A DNA stretch of 64,000 nucleotides, taken from assembly GCF_032484785.1 (NCBI RefSeq), contig NZ_JAUETR010000001.1, positions 4,777,501 to 4,841,500 on the forward strand, in the 5' to 3' direction. A program made the translations under genes and the position numbers. Of this stretch, positions 37,149-49,563 are shown piece by piece. The stretch comes from Bradyrhizobium sp. SZCCHNS1050 (lineage in GTDB: Bacteria > Pseudomonadota > Alphaproteobacteria > Rhizobiales > Xanthobacteraceae). The notes under the pieces were generated by a model that ran no database searches, was not told where the DNA came from, and saw only the letters and a program-made list of their open reading frames with translations. The stretch's first letter is position 1, and every line of letters begins with the position of its first letter.

Positions 37149-39348
37149 TCTTCTCCTCGAACTGTTCTCCGAAGAAATTCCCGCGCGCATGCAGGCCAAG
37201 GCGGCCGATGATCTGCGCCGCATGGTGACCGACAAGCTCGTCGCCGAGGGCCTCGTCTATGAGGGGGCCAAGGCGTTCGCGACGCCGCGGCGGCTGGCGC
37301 TGACCGTGCACGGCATCCCGGCGCGGCAGGCCGACCTGAAGGAGGAGCGCAAGGGTCCGCGCGTCGGCGGCGCCGATGCCGCGATCCAAGGCTTCCTCAA
37401 GGCCACCGGCCTGTCCTCGATCGAGGAGGCCACGATCCAGCGCGATCCGAAGAAGGGCGACTTCTACGTCGCGCTGATCGAGAAGCCCGGCCGCGCCACG
37501 CTCGACGTGCTCGCCGAGATGCTGCCGGTGATCGTCAGGACCTTCCCCTGGCCGAAATCGATGCGCTGGGGCAAGCGCTCGGAGCGACCGGGCGCGCTCA
37601 ACTGGGTGCGGCCGCTGCACGCGATCACTGCCACGTTCGGCCTGGAGACCGAGGAGCCGGACGTCGTCAGCTTCGCCGTCGACGGTATCGAGGCGGGCCA
37701 GACAACATTCGGCCACCGCTTCATGTCGCCGTCGCCGATTTCGGTGCGCCGCTTCGAGGACTATGAGGCCAAGCTGCTCGACGCCAAGGTCGTGCTCGAT
37801 CCTGACCGCCGCAAGGACACCATCGTCACCGACGCCAAGCAGCTTGCGTTCGCGCAAGGGTTCGAGCTGGTCGAGGACCCCGTGCTGCTCGACGAGGTCG
37901 CGGGCCTGGTCGAATGGCCTGTCGTGCTGATGGGCTCGTTCGATCCGGACTACCTCAAGGTGCCCGGCGAGGTGATCCGCGCCACCATCCGCAACAACCA
38001 GAAATGCTTCGTGGTGCGCGACCCCAAGACGGGAGGTCTGGCGCCGAAATTCATCCTGACCGCCAACATCGAGGCCACCGACAGCGGCAAGACGATCATT
38101 GCCGGCAACGAGCGCGTCATCCGCGCGCGGCTGTCGGACGCGAAGTTCTTCTACGAGACGGACCTGAAGACGAAGCTCGAGGACCGGCTGCCGAAGTTCG
38201 AGCAGATCGTGTTCCACGAGAAGCTCGGGACCCAGGCCGCGCGCATCGCGCGCATCGAGAAGCTCGCCGCCGAGATCGCGCCGCTGGTCGGCGCTGATGT
38301 CGCGAAGACCGCGCGTGCCGCGAAGCTCGCCAAGGCCGACCTGCTGACCGAGGTCGTCGGCGAGTTTCCGGAAGTGCAGGGGCTGATGGGCAAGTACTAC
38401 GCGCTGGCCCAGGGCGAGGACGCCTCTGTCGCCGCTGCCTGCGAGGAGCACTACAAGCCGCAGGGGCCGGGTGATCGCGTGCCGACGGATAAGGTCGCGG
38501 TCGCGGTGGCGCTGGCCGACAAGCTCGACACGCTGGTGGGCTTCTGGGCGATCGATGAGAAGCCGACGGGCTCGAAGGATCCGTATGCGCTGCGCCGTGC
38601 GGCGCTGGGCGTGATCAGGCTAGTCTTGGAAAGCGATCTTCGCATATCCATTGGTACTCTTGTTAGTCCGCTTTTTGAGAAGATAGATCTCGCCAATATC
38701 ATGCGGGATATACAGGCTCGAGACGAGGCCTCAAAAAAACTTGGTATCACCGTTGGAGCGATTGCTAGCGGCGGACACCGCAGTGAGGTTTCTTTCGGTG
38801 GGCGCTTCTTGGATGAAAGGGCCGTTAACCTCCTCTCCTTCTTCGCCGACCGCCTCAAGGTGCAGCTGCGCGAGCAGGGCGCCCGCCACGATCTCGTCGA
38901 TGCCGTGTTCGCGCTCGGCGGCCAGGACGATCTCTTGATGGTCGTGCGCCGCGTCGAGGCGCTCGGAAAATTCCTCGACAGCGACGACGGCAAGAACCTG
39001 CTTGCCGGCACCAAGCGCGCGTCCAATATCCTCGCGATCGAGGAGAAGAAGGACAAGCGCAAGTTCGACGGCGCGCCGGATGCTGCGCTGTACAGGCTCG
39101 ACGAGGAGAAGGCGCTGGCGAAGGCGATCGGCGAGGTTGCGGCGGAAGCGGGCGCTGCCGTCGCCAAGGAGGACTTCGCCGCCGCGATGCGCGCGATGGC
39201 GAAGCTGCGCCCGGCGGTGGATGCCTTCTTCGACAAGGTGAAGGTCAACGACGACGATCCAAAGATCCGCGAAAACCGGCTCAGGCTGCTGAACGAAATC
39301 CGCAGCGCCACGCGCGCGGTCGCGGACTTCTCCAAGATCGAGGGCTGA
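37141..39348 (+). CDS. glyS: Glycine--tRNA ligase beta subunit
   Basis: tRNA-recognition subunit of glycyl-tRNA synthetase, 735 residues. Family features: [41 protein letters not shown] (substrate-facing), the central HD-like domain [23 protein letters not shown], and the C-terminal anticodon-binding DALC-like domain [25 protein letters not shown]. An internal stretch (about 38620-38835) uses many A/T-ending codons unlike the rest of the gene and encodes an unusual segment ([19 protein letters not shown]). The reading frame is intact, so the protein is probably functional. It begins inside the tail of the DUF559 gene. Confidence 0.95.
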   Translation: MPDLLLELFSEEIPARMQAKAADDLRRMVTDKLVAEGLVYEGAKAFATPRRLALTVHGIPARQADLKEERKGPRVGGADAAIQGFLKATGLSSIEEATIQRDPKKGDFYVALIEKPGRATLDVLAEMLPVIVRTFPWPKSMRWGKRSERPGALNWVRPLHAITATFGLETEEPDVVSFAVDGIEAGQTTFGHRFMSPSPISVRRFEDYEAKLLDAKVVLDPDRRKDTIVTDAKQLAFAQGFELVEDPVLLDEVAGLVEWPVVLMGSFDPDYLKVPGEVIRATIRNNQKCFVVRDPKTGGLAPKFILTANIEATDSGKTIIAGNERVIRARLSDAKFFYETDLKTKLEDRLPKFEQIVFHEKLGTQAARIARIEKLAAEIAPLVGADVAKTARAAKLAKADLLTEVVGEFPEVQGLMGKYYALAQGEDASVAAACEEHYKPQGPGDRVPTDKVAVAVALADKLDTLVGFWAIDEKPTGSKDPYALRRAALGVIRLVLESDLRISIGTLVSPLFEKIDLANIMRDIQARDEASKKLGITVGAIASGGHRSEVSFGGRFLDERAVNLLSFFADRLKVQLREQGARHDLVDAVFALGGQDDLLMVVRRVEALGKFLDSDDGKNLLAGTKRASNILAIEEKKDKRKFDGAPDAALYRLDEEKALAKAIGEVAAEAGAAVAKEDFAAAMRAMAKLRPAVDAFFDKVKVNDDDPKIRENRLRLLNEIRSATRAVADFSKIEG

Positions 39349-39350
39349 GA

Positions 39351-39944
39351 GTGGACCGGCCGACGCTCGCTGCCTATGACCGTGAGGCGGCGGCGTTCGC
39401 GGCCGACTGGCATGCGCAGCCGGCGTCGGCCGATCTCCACGACATCGTCAGGCGCTTCTTCGTGTCCGGTGGCCGCACCGCGGACATCGGCTGCGGCAGC
39501 GGCCGCGAGGTCGGCTGGCTCAATGCCAACGGGTATCCTGCGGAAGGTTTCGACGCGTCGGAGGGACTGCTGGCTGAAGCGCGCACGCGCTATCCGAACG
39601 CGTCGTTCACGCATGCCGAACTGCCCGCTCTCGCCAATATCGCGGATGCAAGCTTCGACAACGTGCTGTGCGAGACCGTGCTGATGCATCTCGATCGCAG
39701 CGACGTGGTGCCGTCGGTGCGGCGGATGCGCGCGATCACGAAGCCCGGTGGCGTCCTGTATCTGAGCTGGCGGGTGACGGAGCAGGCCGATCAGCGCGAT
39801 GCCCACGGCCGGCTCTATGCGGTGGTCGACCTCGCAACCATCCGCGCACTCTTCGCAGCTGACACGAGCCTGCTCGATGAGGAGGTGGTCAGTGCCTCCT
39901 CGGGCAAGGTCATCCATCGCCTGGTGGTGAAGACGGCTGCCTGA
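39351..39944 (+). CDS. Class I SAM-dependent methyltransferase
   Basis: A 197-residue methyltransferase of the Methyltransf_11/25 type. SAM-binding motif I is TADIGCGSGREVGWLNANGY; the acidic residue after motif I lies in EGFDASEGLLAEA; motif IV is SFDNVLCETVLMHLD; post-motif strand GGVLYLSWRVTE. It begins with GTG at 39351, 2 bp after the glyS stop, and is probably read from the glyS transcript. Acceptor unknown; no typical rRNA, tRNA or protein-methylase signature. Confidence 0.85.
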   Translation: MDRPTLAAYDREAAAFAADWHAQPASADLHDIVRRFFVSGGRTADIGCGSGREVGWLNANGYPAEGFDASEGLLAEARTRYPNASFTHAELPALANIADASFDNVLCETVLMHLDRSDVVPSVRRMRAITKPGGVLYLSWRVTEQADQRDAHGRLYAVVDLATIRALFAADTSLLDEEVVSASSGKVIHRLVVKTAA

Positions 39945-40114
39945 GCGCAAAGTGCGCCCTGGCTCACAGCACGCGGCGTCGGTCGCCCTGGATCGCGTCG
40001 CGACGCTTGCGATGACGGCGAAAAAAGTAAGCCCCACCCGGCGGGGGGAACCGGGCAGGGCCTTTCACATCTGGCCGCTTGCGGGGGCGTTGGCGACCAA
40101 ATGCAGCTCTATAA

Positions 40115-40468
40115 CTACTCAACAACCTGAATGATCCGCCGGGATCGCGGTTCGACCAGAACAGTTTCGCCGTTGACCACGGTGTAACGGTAAGGTGTCG
40201 CACCGAAGCGCTGCGGGACGTCGTAATATGTAACACCGGACTCTGGCAGCACGGTGCCAACAACGACGCGATCGGGGATCACATAGTTGGGAACACGCTC
40301 GCGGACGACATATTCGCGAAACTCCGGCCGTCGCTCGACCGTGATCACTGGAGCGTCCTCCTCGACCACGACGCTGCGGCCGACGCCCGTGGTGTAGGAT
40401 TGCGCCTGTGCGGCCGCCGGAATCACGAGTGCGGCCACGAGGGCGGCAAGGGTGAGATGGGTTCGCAT
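40115..40468 (-). CDS. Exported DUF1236-like protein
   Basis: A 117-residue secreted protein with a clean signal peptide (HLTLAALVAALVIPAAAQAQ) and AGGAG 9 nt before the ATG at 40468. The mature part has two beta-rich repeats, VVVEEDAPVITVERRPEFREYVVRERV and VVVGTVLPESGVTYYDVPQRFGATPYRYTVVNGETVLVEPRSRRIIQVVE. The second matches the DUF1236 pattern, common in Bradyrhizobium periplasmic proteins with an unknown role. It stands alone; the 170 bp downstream are non-coding. Confidence 0.78.
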   Translation of the reverse strand: MRTHLTLAALVAALVIPAAAQAQSYTTGVGRSVVVEEDAPVITVERRPEFREYVVRERVPNYVIPDRVVVGTVLPESGVTYYDVPQRFGATPYRYTVVNGETVLVEPRSRRIIQVVE

Positions 40469-40716
40469 GGACGGGACTCCTGAGCTGTTGATCGCTGAGA
40501 GAGACCGGCGCGCGCCGGCATCTGCTCCCAATGCCGGCAACAGATCATCGTTCCGCGCAACGCCACGTGGAACCGGCGGCATTTTTGCGGCAGATCCAGC
40601 GGTGGGGGAACCGGAACTCGTGCCCTGCGTCTCCTATTCCGCCACGATGGGCCAGGATAAAGTCCGGCCAAATCGAATCGCCCCAGCCTCGTCCTTCAAT
40701 CATTCAGAGCTCGTCG

Positions 40717-40872
40717 ATGACCCTGACCGTTGCCCATATCTCGCCGATCATGTCCGTGATCGCCGGCGTCCTGATCCTGATCATGCCGCGCCTCTTGAAC
40801 CTGATCGTCGCGATCTTCCTCATCCTGAACGGCCTGATCGGCATGGGCCTGCTGAAGTGGCTCCACTTCTAG
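40717..40872 (+). CDS. DUF3096 small membrane protein
   Basis: A 51-residue membrane protein with two hydrophobic segments, IMSVIAGVLILIMPRLLNLIVAIFLILNGLIGMGLL, matching the short DUF3096 family (motif ILIMPRLLNxIVAIYLI). Function unknown. The ATG at 40717 is the only plausible start; a longer extension has no family similarity. It lies just upstream of ppdK with about 100 bp between. Confidence 0.82.
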   Translation: MTLTVAHISPIMSVIAGVLILIMPRLLNLIVAIFLILNGLIGMGLLKWLHF

Positions 40873-40978
40873 TCCCAGGTTCTAGTCCCAAGGTCGGGAA
40901 CCCCCGAGCTTGCGCCGCAGCGCCCAAAGTGGTGTAAGGCGCGCGATTTCTCCTCCCATTTGCGGATCGAAGCACCTC

Positions 40979-43942
<2,964 letters not shown>

Positions 43943-43969
43943 TCCTGCTGCGATCGATCTGATCTGACG

Positions 43970-43997
43970 AAGGCCGGCACATGTTGCCGGCCTTTTT
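43970..43997 (+). terminator. Rho-independent terminator after ppdK
   Basis: A perfect 10-bp stem AAGGCCGGCA (43970-43979) and TGCCGGCCTT (43985-43994) with a 5-nt loop, followed by TTT; it starts 27 nt after the ppdK stop. Confidence 0.85.
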
Positions 43998-44380
43998 CAT
44001 TGGTGAGGGTTCGTCGCGATGCTGCGCGCACGTGACGCAAGGTGCACTTCTTCTCCACCACTGCCGCCATGCCGGGGGCGCTCCGGAATGACGAGTGGAG
44101 AGAGCGAACGTCGCAGGCCGATGGAACACTCCGCCTCATGATGTGCAGATGATTTTCATTCACCGCATCTGTTGACTGAATGTTCACCCGTTCTCGTCGG
44201 TGCGCTGTTTACCAAGCATCTCGATCGCTCGGCGCTCTGCAACTTCCCCGCTTGCCTGTTTCACAATTGCAACGCGGATTAACTCCTCGGCAACCTAAAC
44301 CCGATACGAAGAGAGAAGATCGAATTGCACGGAAGCACTGTTGTTCGGTCGATCCAGTAAGCGTTGCGTTGAGCGTATCG
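43998..44380. other. Gene-free stretch upstream of the cell wall hydrolase gene
   Basis: About 380 bp between the ppdK terminator and the SleB-like gene. It has a drop in GC in its second half (around 44140-44330), typical of a promoter region. An open frame runs through it into the hydrolase gene, but its translation (MFTRSRRCAVYQASRS...) has no signal peptide or family character, so it was not used to extend the gene. No other structure stands out. Confidence 0.4.
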
Positions 44381-45862
44381 ATGTTAGTTCTGCGTCCCGA
44401 TCCGAAGGGCGCGCGATTTGCGTCCTTCGGACTCGGTCTCTGCGTCTTCGCTCTGATGCCGACAGAGACCGGGTATCAAGACATCGCCTCTCTGCTCGCC
44501 CGCCAGCCGGGCGTCGCCGAACGCTGGCAGAAGCGTGTGTTCTCGGCTGCGGCCTCCATTCAGCTCGCCACCTATAGTTTCGGTCGTCCGATCGGAACCT
44601 CGGCGCCGCAGGCGGTGAGCATCCGCCTCGCAAGCCTCGATGGGCGCGATCTCGACATCACCGGATCGACGCCGCGCAATCCGGCGCTGCAGGTTCCGCC
44701 GCGCTATCAGGCCTCCGATTTTCCCAAGGTCGATCGCACGCTGAAGGGCGATCGTCTCGTCGTGCGTCCCCCGACGCCGTCGGCGCAGCCGACCGAATCG
44801 GCCGCGCCCGTCGAGCCCGCGCCCTCCGAGCCCGCACCCACGCCATCGACACAACCGGATTCGAATTCCTCGGTGTTCGGCGCCAAGACGACGGAAGCGC
44901 CGGCGCAGGAGCCGCTCCCGCAGCGTTCTGCACTCGATCCCGAATTGCAGGAGGCGCTGAGCGCGCCGCCGCTTGTGCAGTACGACGCGGCGAAGTCCGA
45001 GATCCAGCCATCGGGCGAACTGAAGCCTGCAGCCGATCAAATCCGGGTGGACGGCGCCGTCAGCTATGACGGCCTCACCATCAAGACGTCCAACCTCTAT
45101 TTCGGCACGTCGTCGCTGGGCGGTGCTGCCGGCACCATGGAGACATGGCTGCCGGGCGAGGCGCCACTGATCGTGATGCCGGATCCGGACCTCAAGCCGA
45201 TGGCGGTGCTGTCACATCCGGCCGACGATGCTGCCAAGGCCGGCGATGGCGGCGAGAGCATCGCGCCGAAGGGCGAGGTCAATGCCGACAATCAGCGCGA
45301 CAGGACTCCGGCCGAACGGTTGGGGCTCACGGACGAGAAGGCGCGCTTCAAGTCCGAGAAGTGTCTTGCCGAAGCAGTCTATTTCGAATCCCGCGGCGAG
45401 GCGGTGCGCGGCCAGATGGCCGTGGCGCAGGTCGTGCTGAACCGAGCGTTCTCCGGCTATTATCCGACGACGGTGTGCGGCGTCGTCTACCAGAACAAAT
45501 ACCGCCACTTCGCCTGCCAGTTCACCTTCGCCTGCGACAACAATCCGGATGTGATCCGCGAGCCCGAGATGTGGGATCGCGCCAGGAAGATCGCGAAGGC
45601 CATGCTGGACGGGCTGATCTGGCTGCCGGAGGTGGGCAAGTCGACCCACTATCATGCCTATTGGGTGCGGCCGTCCTGGGTCGCCGAGATGAAGCGCATG
45701 TACAAGTTCGGCGTTCACACCTTCTACCGGCCGAAGAAATGGGGCGACGGCAGCGACGCGCCGAGCTGGGGCACGCCGCAGCAGACCGCGGCCATTTCGG
45801 CCGAGCTCACCGAGGCCGCCAAGAGCGAGGCCGAGAGCAATCCGAACTGGACGCGGCGCTAA
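44381..45862 (+). CDS. SleB-type cell wall hydrolase, exported
   Basis: A 493-residue protein with a C-terminal Hydrolase_2 (SleB) domain, which cuts peptidoglycan. The domain has CLAEAVYFESRGEAVRGQMAVAQVVLNRAFSGYYPTTVCGVVYQ with the catalytic-type Glu, FACQFTFACDNNPD, and STHYHAYWVRPSWVAEM. Before it lies a long Pro/Ala/Ser-rich linker (about 120-200), consistent with crossing the periplasm. The N-terminus (RFASFGLGLCVFALMP) is hydrophobic and may be the anchor. The start at 44381 is chosen as the ATG nearest this segment. It converges with the solute-binding fusion gene, with only a few bases between the stops. Confidence 0.85.
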   Translation: MLVLRPDPKGARFASFGLGLCVFALMPTETGYQDIASLLARQPGVAERWQKRVFSAAASIQLATYSFGRPIGTSAPQAVSIRLASLDGRDLDITGSTPRNPALQVPPRYQASDFPKVDRTLKGDRLVVRPPTPSAQPTESAAPVEPAPSEPAPTPSTQPDSNSSVFGAKTTEAPAQEPLPQRSALDPELQEALSAPPLVQYDAAKSEIQPSGELKPAADQIRVDGAVSYDGLTIKTSNLYFGTSSLGGAAGTMETWLPGEAPLIVMPDPDLKPMAVLSHPADDAAKAGDGGESIAPKGEVNADNQRDRTPAERLGLTDEKARFKSEKCLAEAVYFESRGEAVRGQMAVAQVVLNRAFSGYYPTTVCGVVYQNKYRHFACQFTFACDNNPDVIREPEMWDRARKIAKAMLDGLIWLPEVGKSTHYHAYWVRPSWVAEMKRMYKFGVHTFYRPKKWGDGSDAPSWGTPQQTAAISAELTEAAKSEAESNPNWTRR

Positions 45863-45866
45863 TCAT

Positions 45867-48224
45867 CTAGCGACGCGTCGCATTCCACTCGAGAAAGCGG
45901 CGATACAACTCGGTCTGGCGCGCCTGGTCCGGCGGCGTTGCGGCCGTCGGCTTTGCCGTGACAGGAATGCGCGGGGACGGTGCGGCGGCCGCGACCGGCT
46001 TCGACGGTCTAACGGTGGCCGTAGTGGCCGCCGGAATCCGTGTCGTCCCATCGAGCCATTCCTGCGCGGCCCGGAACCTGGTCCAGCCGGCGACCGGCGC
46101 GCGCGGCGCCATCTCCTGCCATTTCGGATGGAAGGGAGGCCGCTGCAGCTGCGACATGCGCGAGAACAGCGACTCGACCAGCAGCGACAGCCGGCGATCG
46201 CGGTCGCTTCCCGGCTGCCAATTATACGACGCCAGGATTGCCTCTGCTGCGATCGTTTCCACCGACTCGGAATTGGAGATCAGGTTGGGGTAGTCGTCCG
46301 CGGTGAGCTTGGATGGAAGGTAATCCTCGCGCAAGGTCTTGTCGTAGCCGACCGGGACGAGATGCAGATTGGCATCCGTGATCTGGCTGAGCCAGGGCAC
46401 CGGCTTGCCGTCGACCGCAATCATCGCGTCGATCTCCCCCTTGCGCAACATTTCGAGCGCGATGCGCGGCTCGATATAGAGCAGATGCGGCTTGATCGCG
46501 AGCCGCTCGAACACGTTGATCGCGGTCACGAAGGTGCTGCCGTCCGGCAGGTCGACCGCAACGGTCTTGCCGTCGAGCTCCCGCATGGTGCGGATCGATC
46601 GCGGTGCCAGAACATGCATTTCCTCGTTGAACATCTTGGTGACGTAGACGAGCTGATTGCGGATGTTGCTCGCGAAGTCCTTGCGTTCGAGATAGGACAG
46701 CGTGTCCTTGCGCACGATTCCCACGTCGACGCCCTTGAGCATGAGGATGTCGGCCACCGCCTGAACCGAGCCGCTGCCGAGGACCGGCATGACCCGCAGG
46801 TTGATGCCGTCATTGAGGACCGAGGCGACGTCGGCGCCCATCTGGGAATAGGTGCTGCCATACGAGCCCGTCATCAGGCTCACCGTATTGGCGTTGAGCT
46901 GGCTCGCGAGATCGCGCTTGGCCGAGGCATAGCGGAAGATCGCCTTGAAGGAATCGCTGACCGCACCCGGGTCGATTCCGCTGCGCACCGGCCCAAACCG
47001 TTCCCAATGGCCATCGACGAAACGCTTCATCTGCATCTGCTCGATCGGCGCGTGGTCGCTGGCGCTGGTATTGGCGACGATCCCGGGAATCAACATGGGA
47101 ATTGGCGTCCCCTTCAAGGAACGCGCCTGCCTCATGATGTTGTCGCGGGAGAAGTCGTCGCCGCAATTGCGCAGGACCGCAACCATCAGGTTGGCAAGCG
47201 CGTAGCCCACGATTCCCAAGCTGTTGTTCTTGCTGATTGCAGGCGCGTAGCGATCCATGAACGCGGACCACTCGGCGAAGCCGGGATCGCCGCCCTGCAC
47301 ACCGCCCTCGTACAGGATGGTGGCGGAAAGCAGTCCTTCCGCGTTCTGCAGGCCTGCAGGCTGCAGCACGGTGGCAACCGAATCCGAAACCGTGGGGATG
47401 ATGTGCTCGGGTCTCCAGCCGAGCTCGGCGAGGCGGCGGATCGCGAGCACCGTGAATTTCGGGGTGCTGACGTCGACCAGGATGTTGGCTCCGGCGGTCT
47501 TCAGCTTCGCGATCTGCTGATTGATGTCGGCATCGGTGACCGCGTAAGCCGCTTCCGCGACGATCGGCAGCTTGCCGCCGAGCCCGTCCTTCAAACCCTT
47601 CAGATAGTCCTTGCCGAACTCGTCGTCTTGATAAAGCACACCGATGCGCGCGCCACCGGCATGTTGCTCGAGCAGATATTGCGCGTGAATATGAGCTTCA
47701 ATCTGGTAGCTGGGTTGCGCTCCCATGGTCCAAGGATAGTCGCGAGGCTGATCCCAGATCGAGGCGCCGGAGCCGACGAACAATTGCGGTATCCTGTTCG
47801 CGTTGAGATAAGGCCGCACCGCCGCGCTGGTCGCTGTTCCAACGCTCGCAAAGATGACGTCGACCTTGTCTTCCTCCACCAGCCGTCGTGTCAGCTCCAT
47901 CGTCTTCTGCGGATTATAGCCGTCGTCATAGGAGATGTAGGTGATCTTGCGGCCCCTGATCCCGCCCTCGTCATTCACCTTCTGGAAATAGGCGGAGATG
48001 ACCTTGCTCACGCTGCCGTAGGCGGCCGCCGGCCCGCTGTAGGGCGTCGTATTGCCGATCCGGATCTCGCCCTCGGCAGCACGCGCCAGGCCTGGCACGG
48101 CGGCAAGCACGAGGAGCAACGCCACGGTCGGAGAACCCGGCGCGCCAAGCAGCCAAGGACCACGGGGCGCCGACGACAAGGCCGATTGCAACAGACGATC
48201 AAACATTCCCATCATGGACCTCAT
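45867..48224 (-). CDS. Fusion of a LivJ-type and a TAXI-type solute-binding domain
   Basis: A 785-residue exported protein. After a signal peptide (PTVALLLVLAAVPGLARA) comes a type I periplasmic binding fold (Peripla_BP_6/LivJ; about residues 50-430) with IRIGNTTPYSGPAAAYG, GGIRGRKITYISYDDGYNPQKT and FASVGTATSAAVRPYLN. A TAXI-type domain follows (about 435-685) with LMTGSYGSTYSQMGADVASVLND, SVQAVADILMLKGVDVGIVRKDTL and PDGSTFVTAINVFERLAIKPHLL. The tail is Pro/Ala-rich and ends in a charged helix. These folds normally serve different transporters (ABC or TRAP), and no permease or ATPase lies nearby, so a sensory or dual-ligand role is possible. The start could also be 48215 or 48212. Confidence 0.85.
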   Translation of the reverse strand: MRSMMGMFDRLLQSALSSAPRGPWLLGAPGSPTVALLLVLAAVPGLARAAEGEIRIGNTTPYSGPAAAYGSVSKVISAYFQKVNDEGGIRGRKITYISYDDGYNPQKTMELTRRLVEEDKVDVIFASVGTATSAAVRPYLNANRIPQLFVGSGASIWDQPRDYPWTMGAQPSYQIEAHIHAQYLLEQHAGGARIGVLYQDDEFGKDYLKGLKDGLGGKLPIVAEAAYAVTDADINQQIAKLKTAGANILVDVSTPKFTVLAIRRLAELGWRPEHIIPTVSDSVATVLQPAGLQNAEGLLSATILYEGGVQGGDPGFAEWSAFMDRYAPAISKNNSLGIVGYALANLMVAVLRNCGDDFSRDNIMRQARSLKGTPIPMLIPGIVANTSASDHAPIEQMQMKRFVDGHWERFGPVRSGIDPGAVSDSFKAIFRYASAKRDLASQLNANTVSLMTGSYGSTYSQMGADVASVLNDGINLRVMPVLGSGSVQAVADILMLKGVDVGIVRKDTLSYLERKDFASNIRNQLVYVTKMFNEEMHVLAPRSIRTMRELDGKTVAVDLPDGSTFVTAINVFERLAIKPHLLYIEPRIALEMLRKGEIDAMIAVDGKPVPWLSQITDANLHLVPVGYDKTLREDYLPSKLTADDYPNLISNSESVETIAAEAILASYNWQPGSDRDRRLSLLVESLFSRMSQLQRPPFHPKWQEMAPRAPVAGWTRFRAAQEWLDGTTRIPAATTATVRPSKPVAAAAPSPRIPVTAKPTAATPPDQARQTELYRRFLEWNATRR

Positions 48225-48360
48225 CACGCAACACAACACTTTGCGGGGACGCGCGTCGCCCGCACGACACCATCGACCAGGATCCGGCGGTCCGCGCCCC
48301 GCCGCAATTCCTGCGCAGCGACCGGCGTGAGACCGCGCTGGATCACCCGGTTTCGAAGCC

Positions 48361-48398
48361 CGGGTCACTCGAGCCGCCGTCGAGCCTCGAGTGACCCG
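48361..48398. repeat. Perfect 13-bp hairpin over the end of the Sel1-like gene
   Basis: CGGGTCACTCGAG (48361-48373) and CTCGAGTGACCCG (48386-48398) form a perfect stem with a 12-nt loop; the stop codon of the Sel1-like gene lies within the left arm. No T-tract follows on the minus strand, so it is more likely an mRNA-end hairpin than a strong terminator. Confidence 0.6.
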
Positions 48399-49258
48399 AG
48401 TTCGGCGGCTCTCGCGTACCAGGCGCGGGCCTTGGCCGGATCGGGCGCGACGCCAACGGCTTTCAGGTTGGACAAGATCGCGGGGTCATAGGTGCCGGCC
48501 AGCGTCAGTGATGCTTCGGCGTCCGCTTCCGCGACATGCGCCAGGATCAGGCGGGCACTCGCAACGTCGCCCGCGCCGATGAGATCGCGTCCGCGCTTCA
48601 GCATTTCGCTGATCTCGTTCTTGGTCAGCGCAGACGCGGCCGCCGGTGCAGGGCTCCTGGTCGCGATGGTCCGAGATGCTTTCGGCGGAATTGACTGCGG
48701 GGTCTCGCCTCCGCCCGGAGCCGGCTTGACGATCGGGATCGACGCCAAGATCGAATCGGCCCGTCCGATCGTGTGCGCCGCGGCGTCCAGCGATGCTTGG
48801 CCGTCATCGGATTTCGATTTCCCCGCTGTCCCGAAGTTTCGGGGAGACGATGAAGCGGTCGCTTCAGACTTCGTAACTGTTTCAATGTTCGGAGCCTGCA
48901 TGATGCGCACCGCAAAGAACGCGAGGCACGCAAGCGCGGCCGCTGCGGCACCGAACCGGAAAACAGAATCGAATTCGAGCCGTTCGGGCGGAGGTGGAGG
49001 CATCACGACGGGATCGAGTGAAGGGATCTGCCAGGATCGGTCCGCTTCTGCTGGCGCCATTGGCATCGGCGCGTCGTCAACCGCTGAAGCGGTTTGCCAC
49101 CACGGCCGGGAGAGATCGGTGGCCGCATCCTCATCAGGCTCAGACGTCGCATGCGCGAGGCTGTTGGACAAAGCGGCAGGCTTTGCCGGGCGCCAACGTT
49201 CGCTCTGCGCATCACCCACGGTGATCCGCGATCCGCTACTCCGCAATAAGGAACTCAT
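48365..49258 (-). CDS. Membrane-anchored protein with C-terminal Sel1-like repeat
   Basis: A 297-residue protein. A soluble, Ser/Pro-rich N-terminal part (about 1-98) is followed by one membrane segment, FRFGAAAAALACLAFFAVRIM, and a Lys/Ser/Pro-rich linker. The C-terminal 90 residues resemble Sel1/TPR units: ISEMLKRGRDLIGAGDVASARLILAHVAEADAEASLTLAGTYDP and AKARAWYARAAELGSLEARRRLE. The ATG at 49258 has AGGAG 9 nt upstream. Topology suggests a cytoplasmic N-terminus and periplasmic Sel1 region. It lies upstream of the solute-binding fusion gene on the same strand (140 bp apart); a link is possible but unproven. Confidence 0.78.
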   Translation of the reverse strand: MSSLLRSSGSRITVGDAQSERWRPAKPAALSNSLAHATSEPDEDAATDLSRPWWQTASAVDDAPMPMAPAEADRSWQIPSLDPVVMPPPPPERLEFDSVFRFGAAAAALACLAFFAVRIMQAPNIETVTKSEATASSSPRNFGTAGKSKSDDGQASLDAAAHTIGRADSILASIPIVKPAPGGGETPQSIPPKASRTIATRSPAPAAASALTKNEISEMLKRGRDLIGAGDVASARLILAHVAEADAEASLTLAGTYDPAILSNLKAVGVAPDPAKARAWYARAAELGSLEARRRLE

Positions 49259-49563
49259 CCTCAACTACTCCTGCGGACACGCGCCCTCGCGTCGCCCCGC
49301 AACACTCCCTGGACCGTTTGGCGCCTTTCTGCTCGGCGACTCGGCTTCCAAATCGGCGGCGAGACCGATGACCGAATCTATGGCCATGCCAAGCGGTGAA
49401 TCGGCGATCTGGCAGCCGTGAATTCCCATTTCCTCGTCAGCAGGACGGACAAAACGCGCGCTACTACTTGAGCACCGCTAAATTTCGACCATCTCTTTTT
49501 CTTATTTGTACAGGTTCCGCGGTTCTTTTGCCGAAATCATGGCGAACCTGTCCAGCCATTTAG

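Noticed and set aside
44180..44380. N-terminal extension of the SleB-like hydrolase to 44180
   Set aside because: The extra 67 residues lack a signal peptide and run through a lower-GC promoter-like region; the ATG at 44381 sits just before the hydrophobic anchor.
46128..48491. 787-codon plus-strand open frame opposite the solute-binding fusion gene
   Set aside because: Arg/His/Asp-rich without family features; the minus-strand frame has a signal peptide and two recognisable domains.
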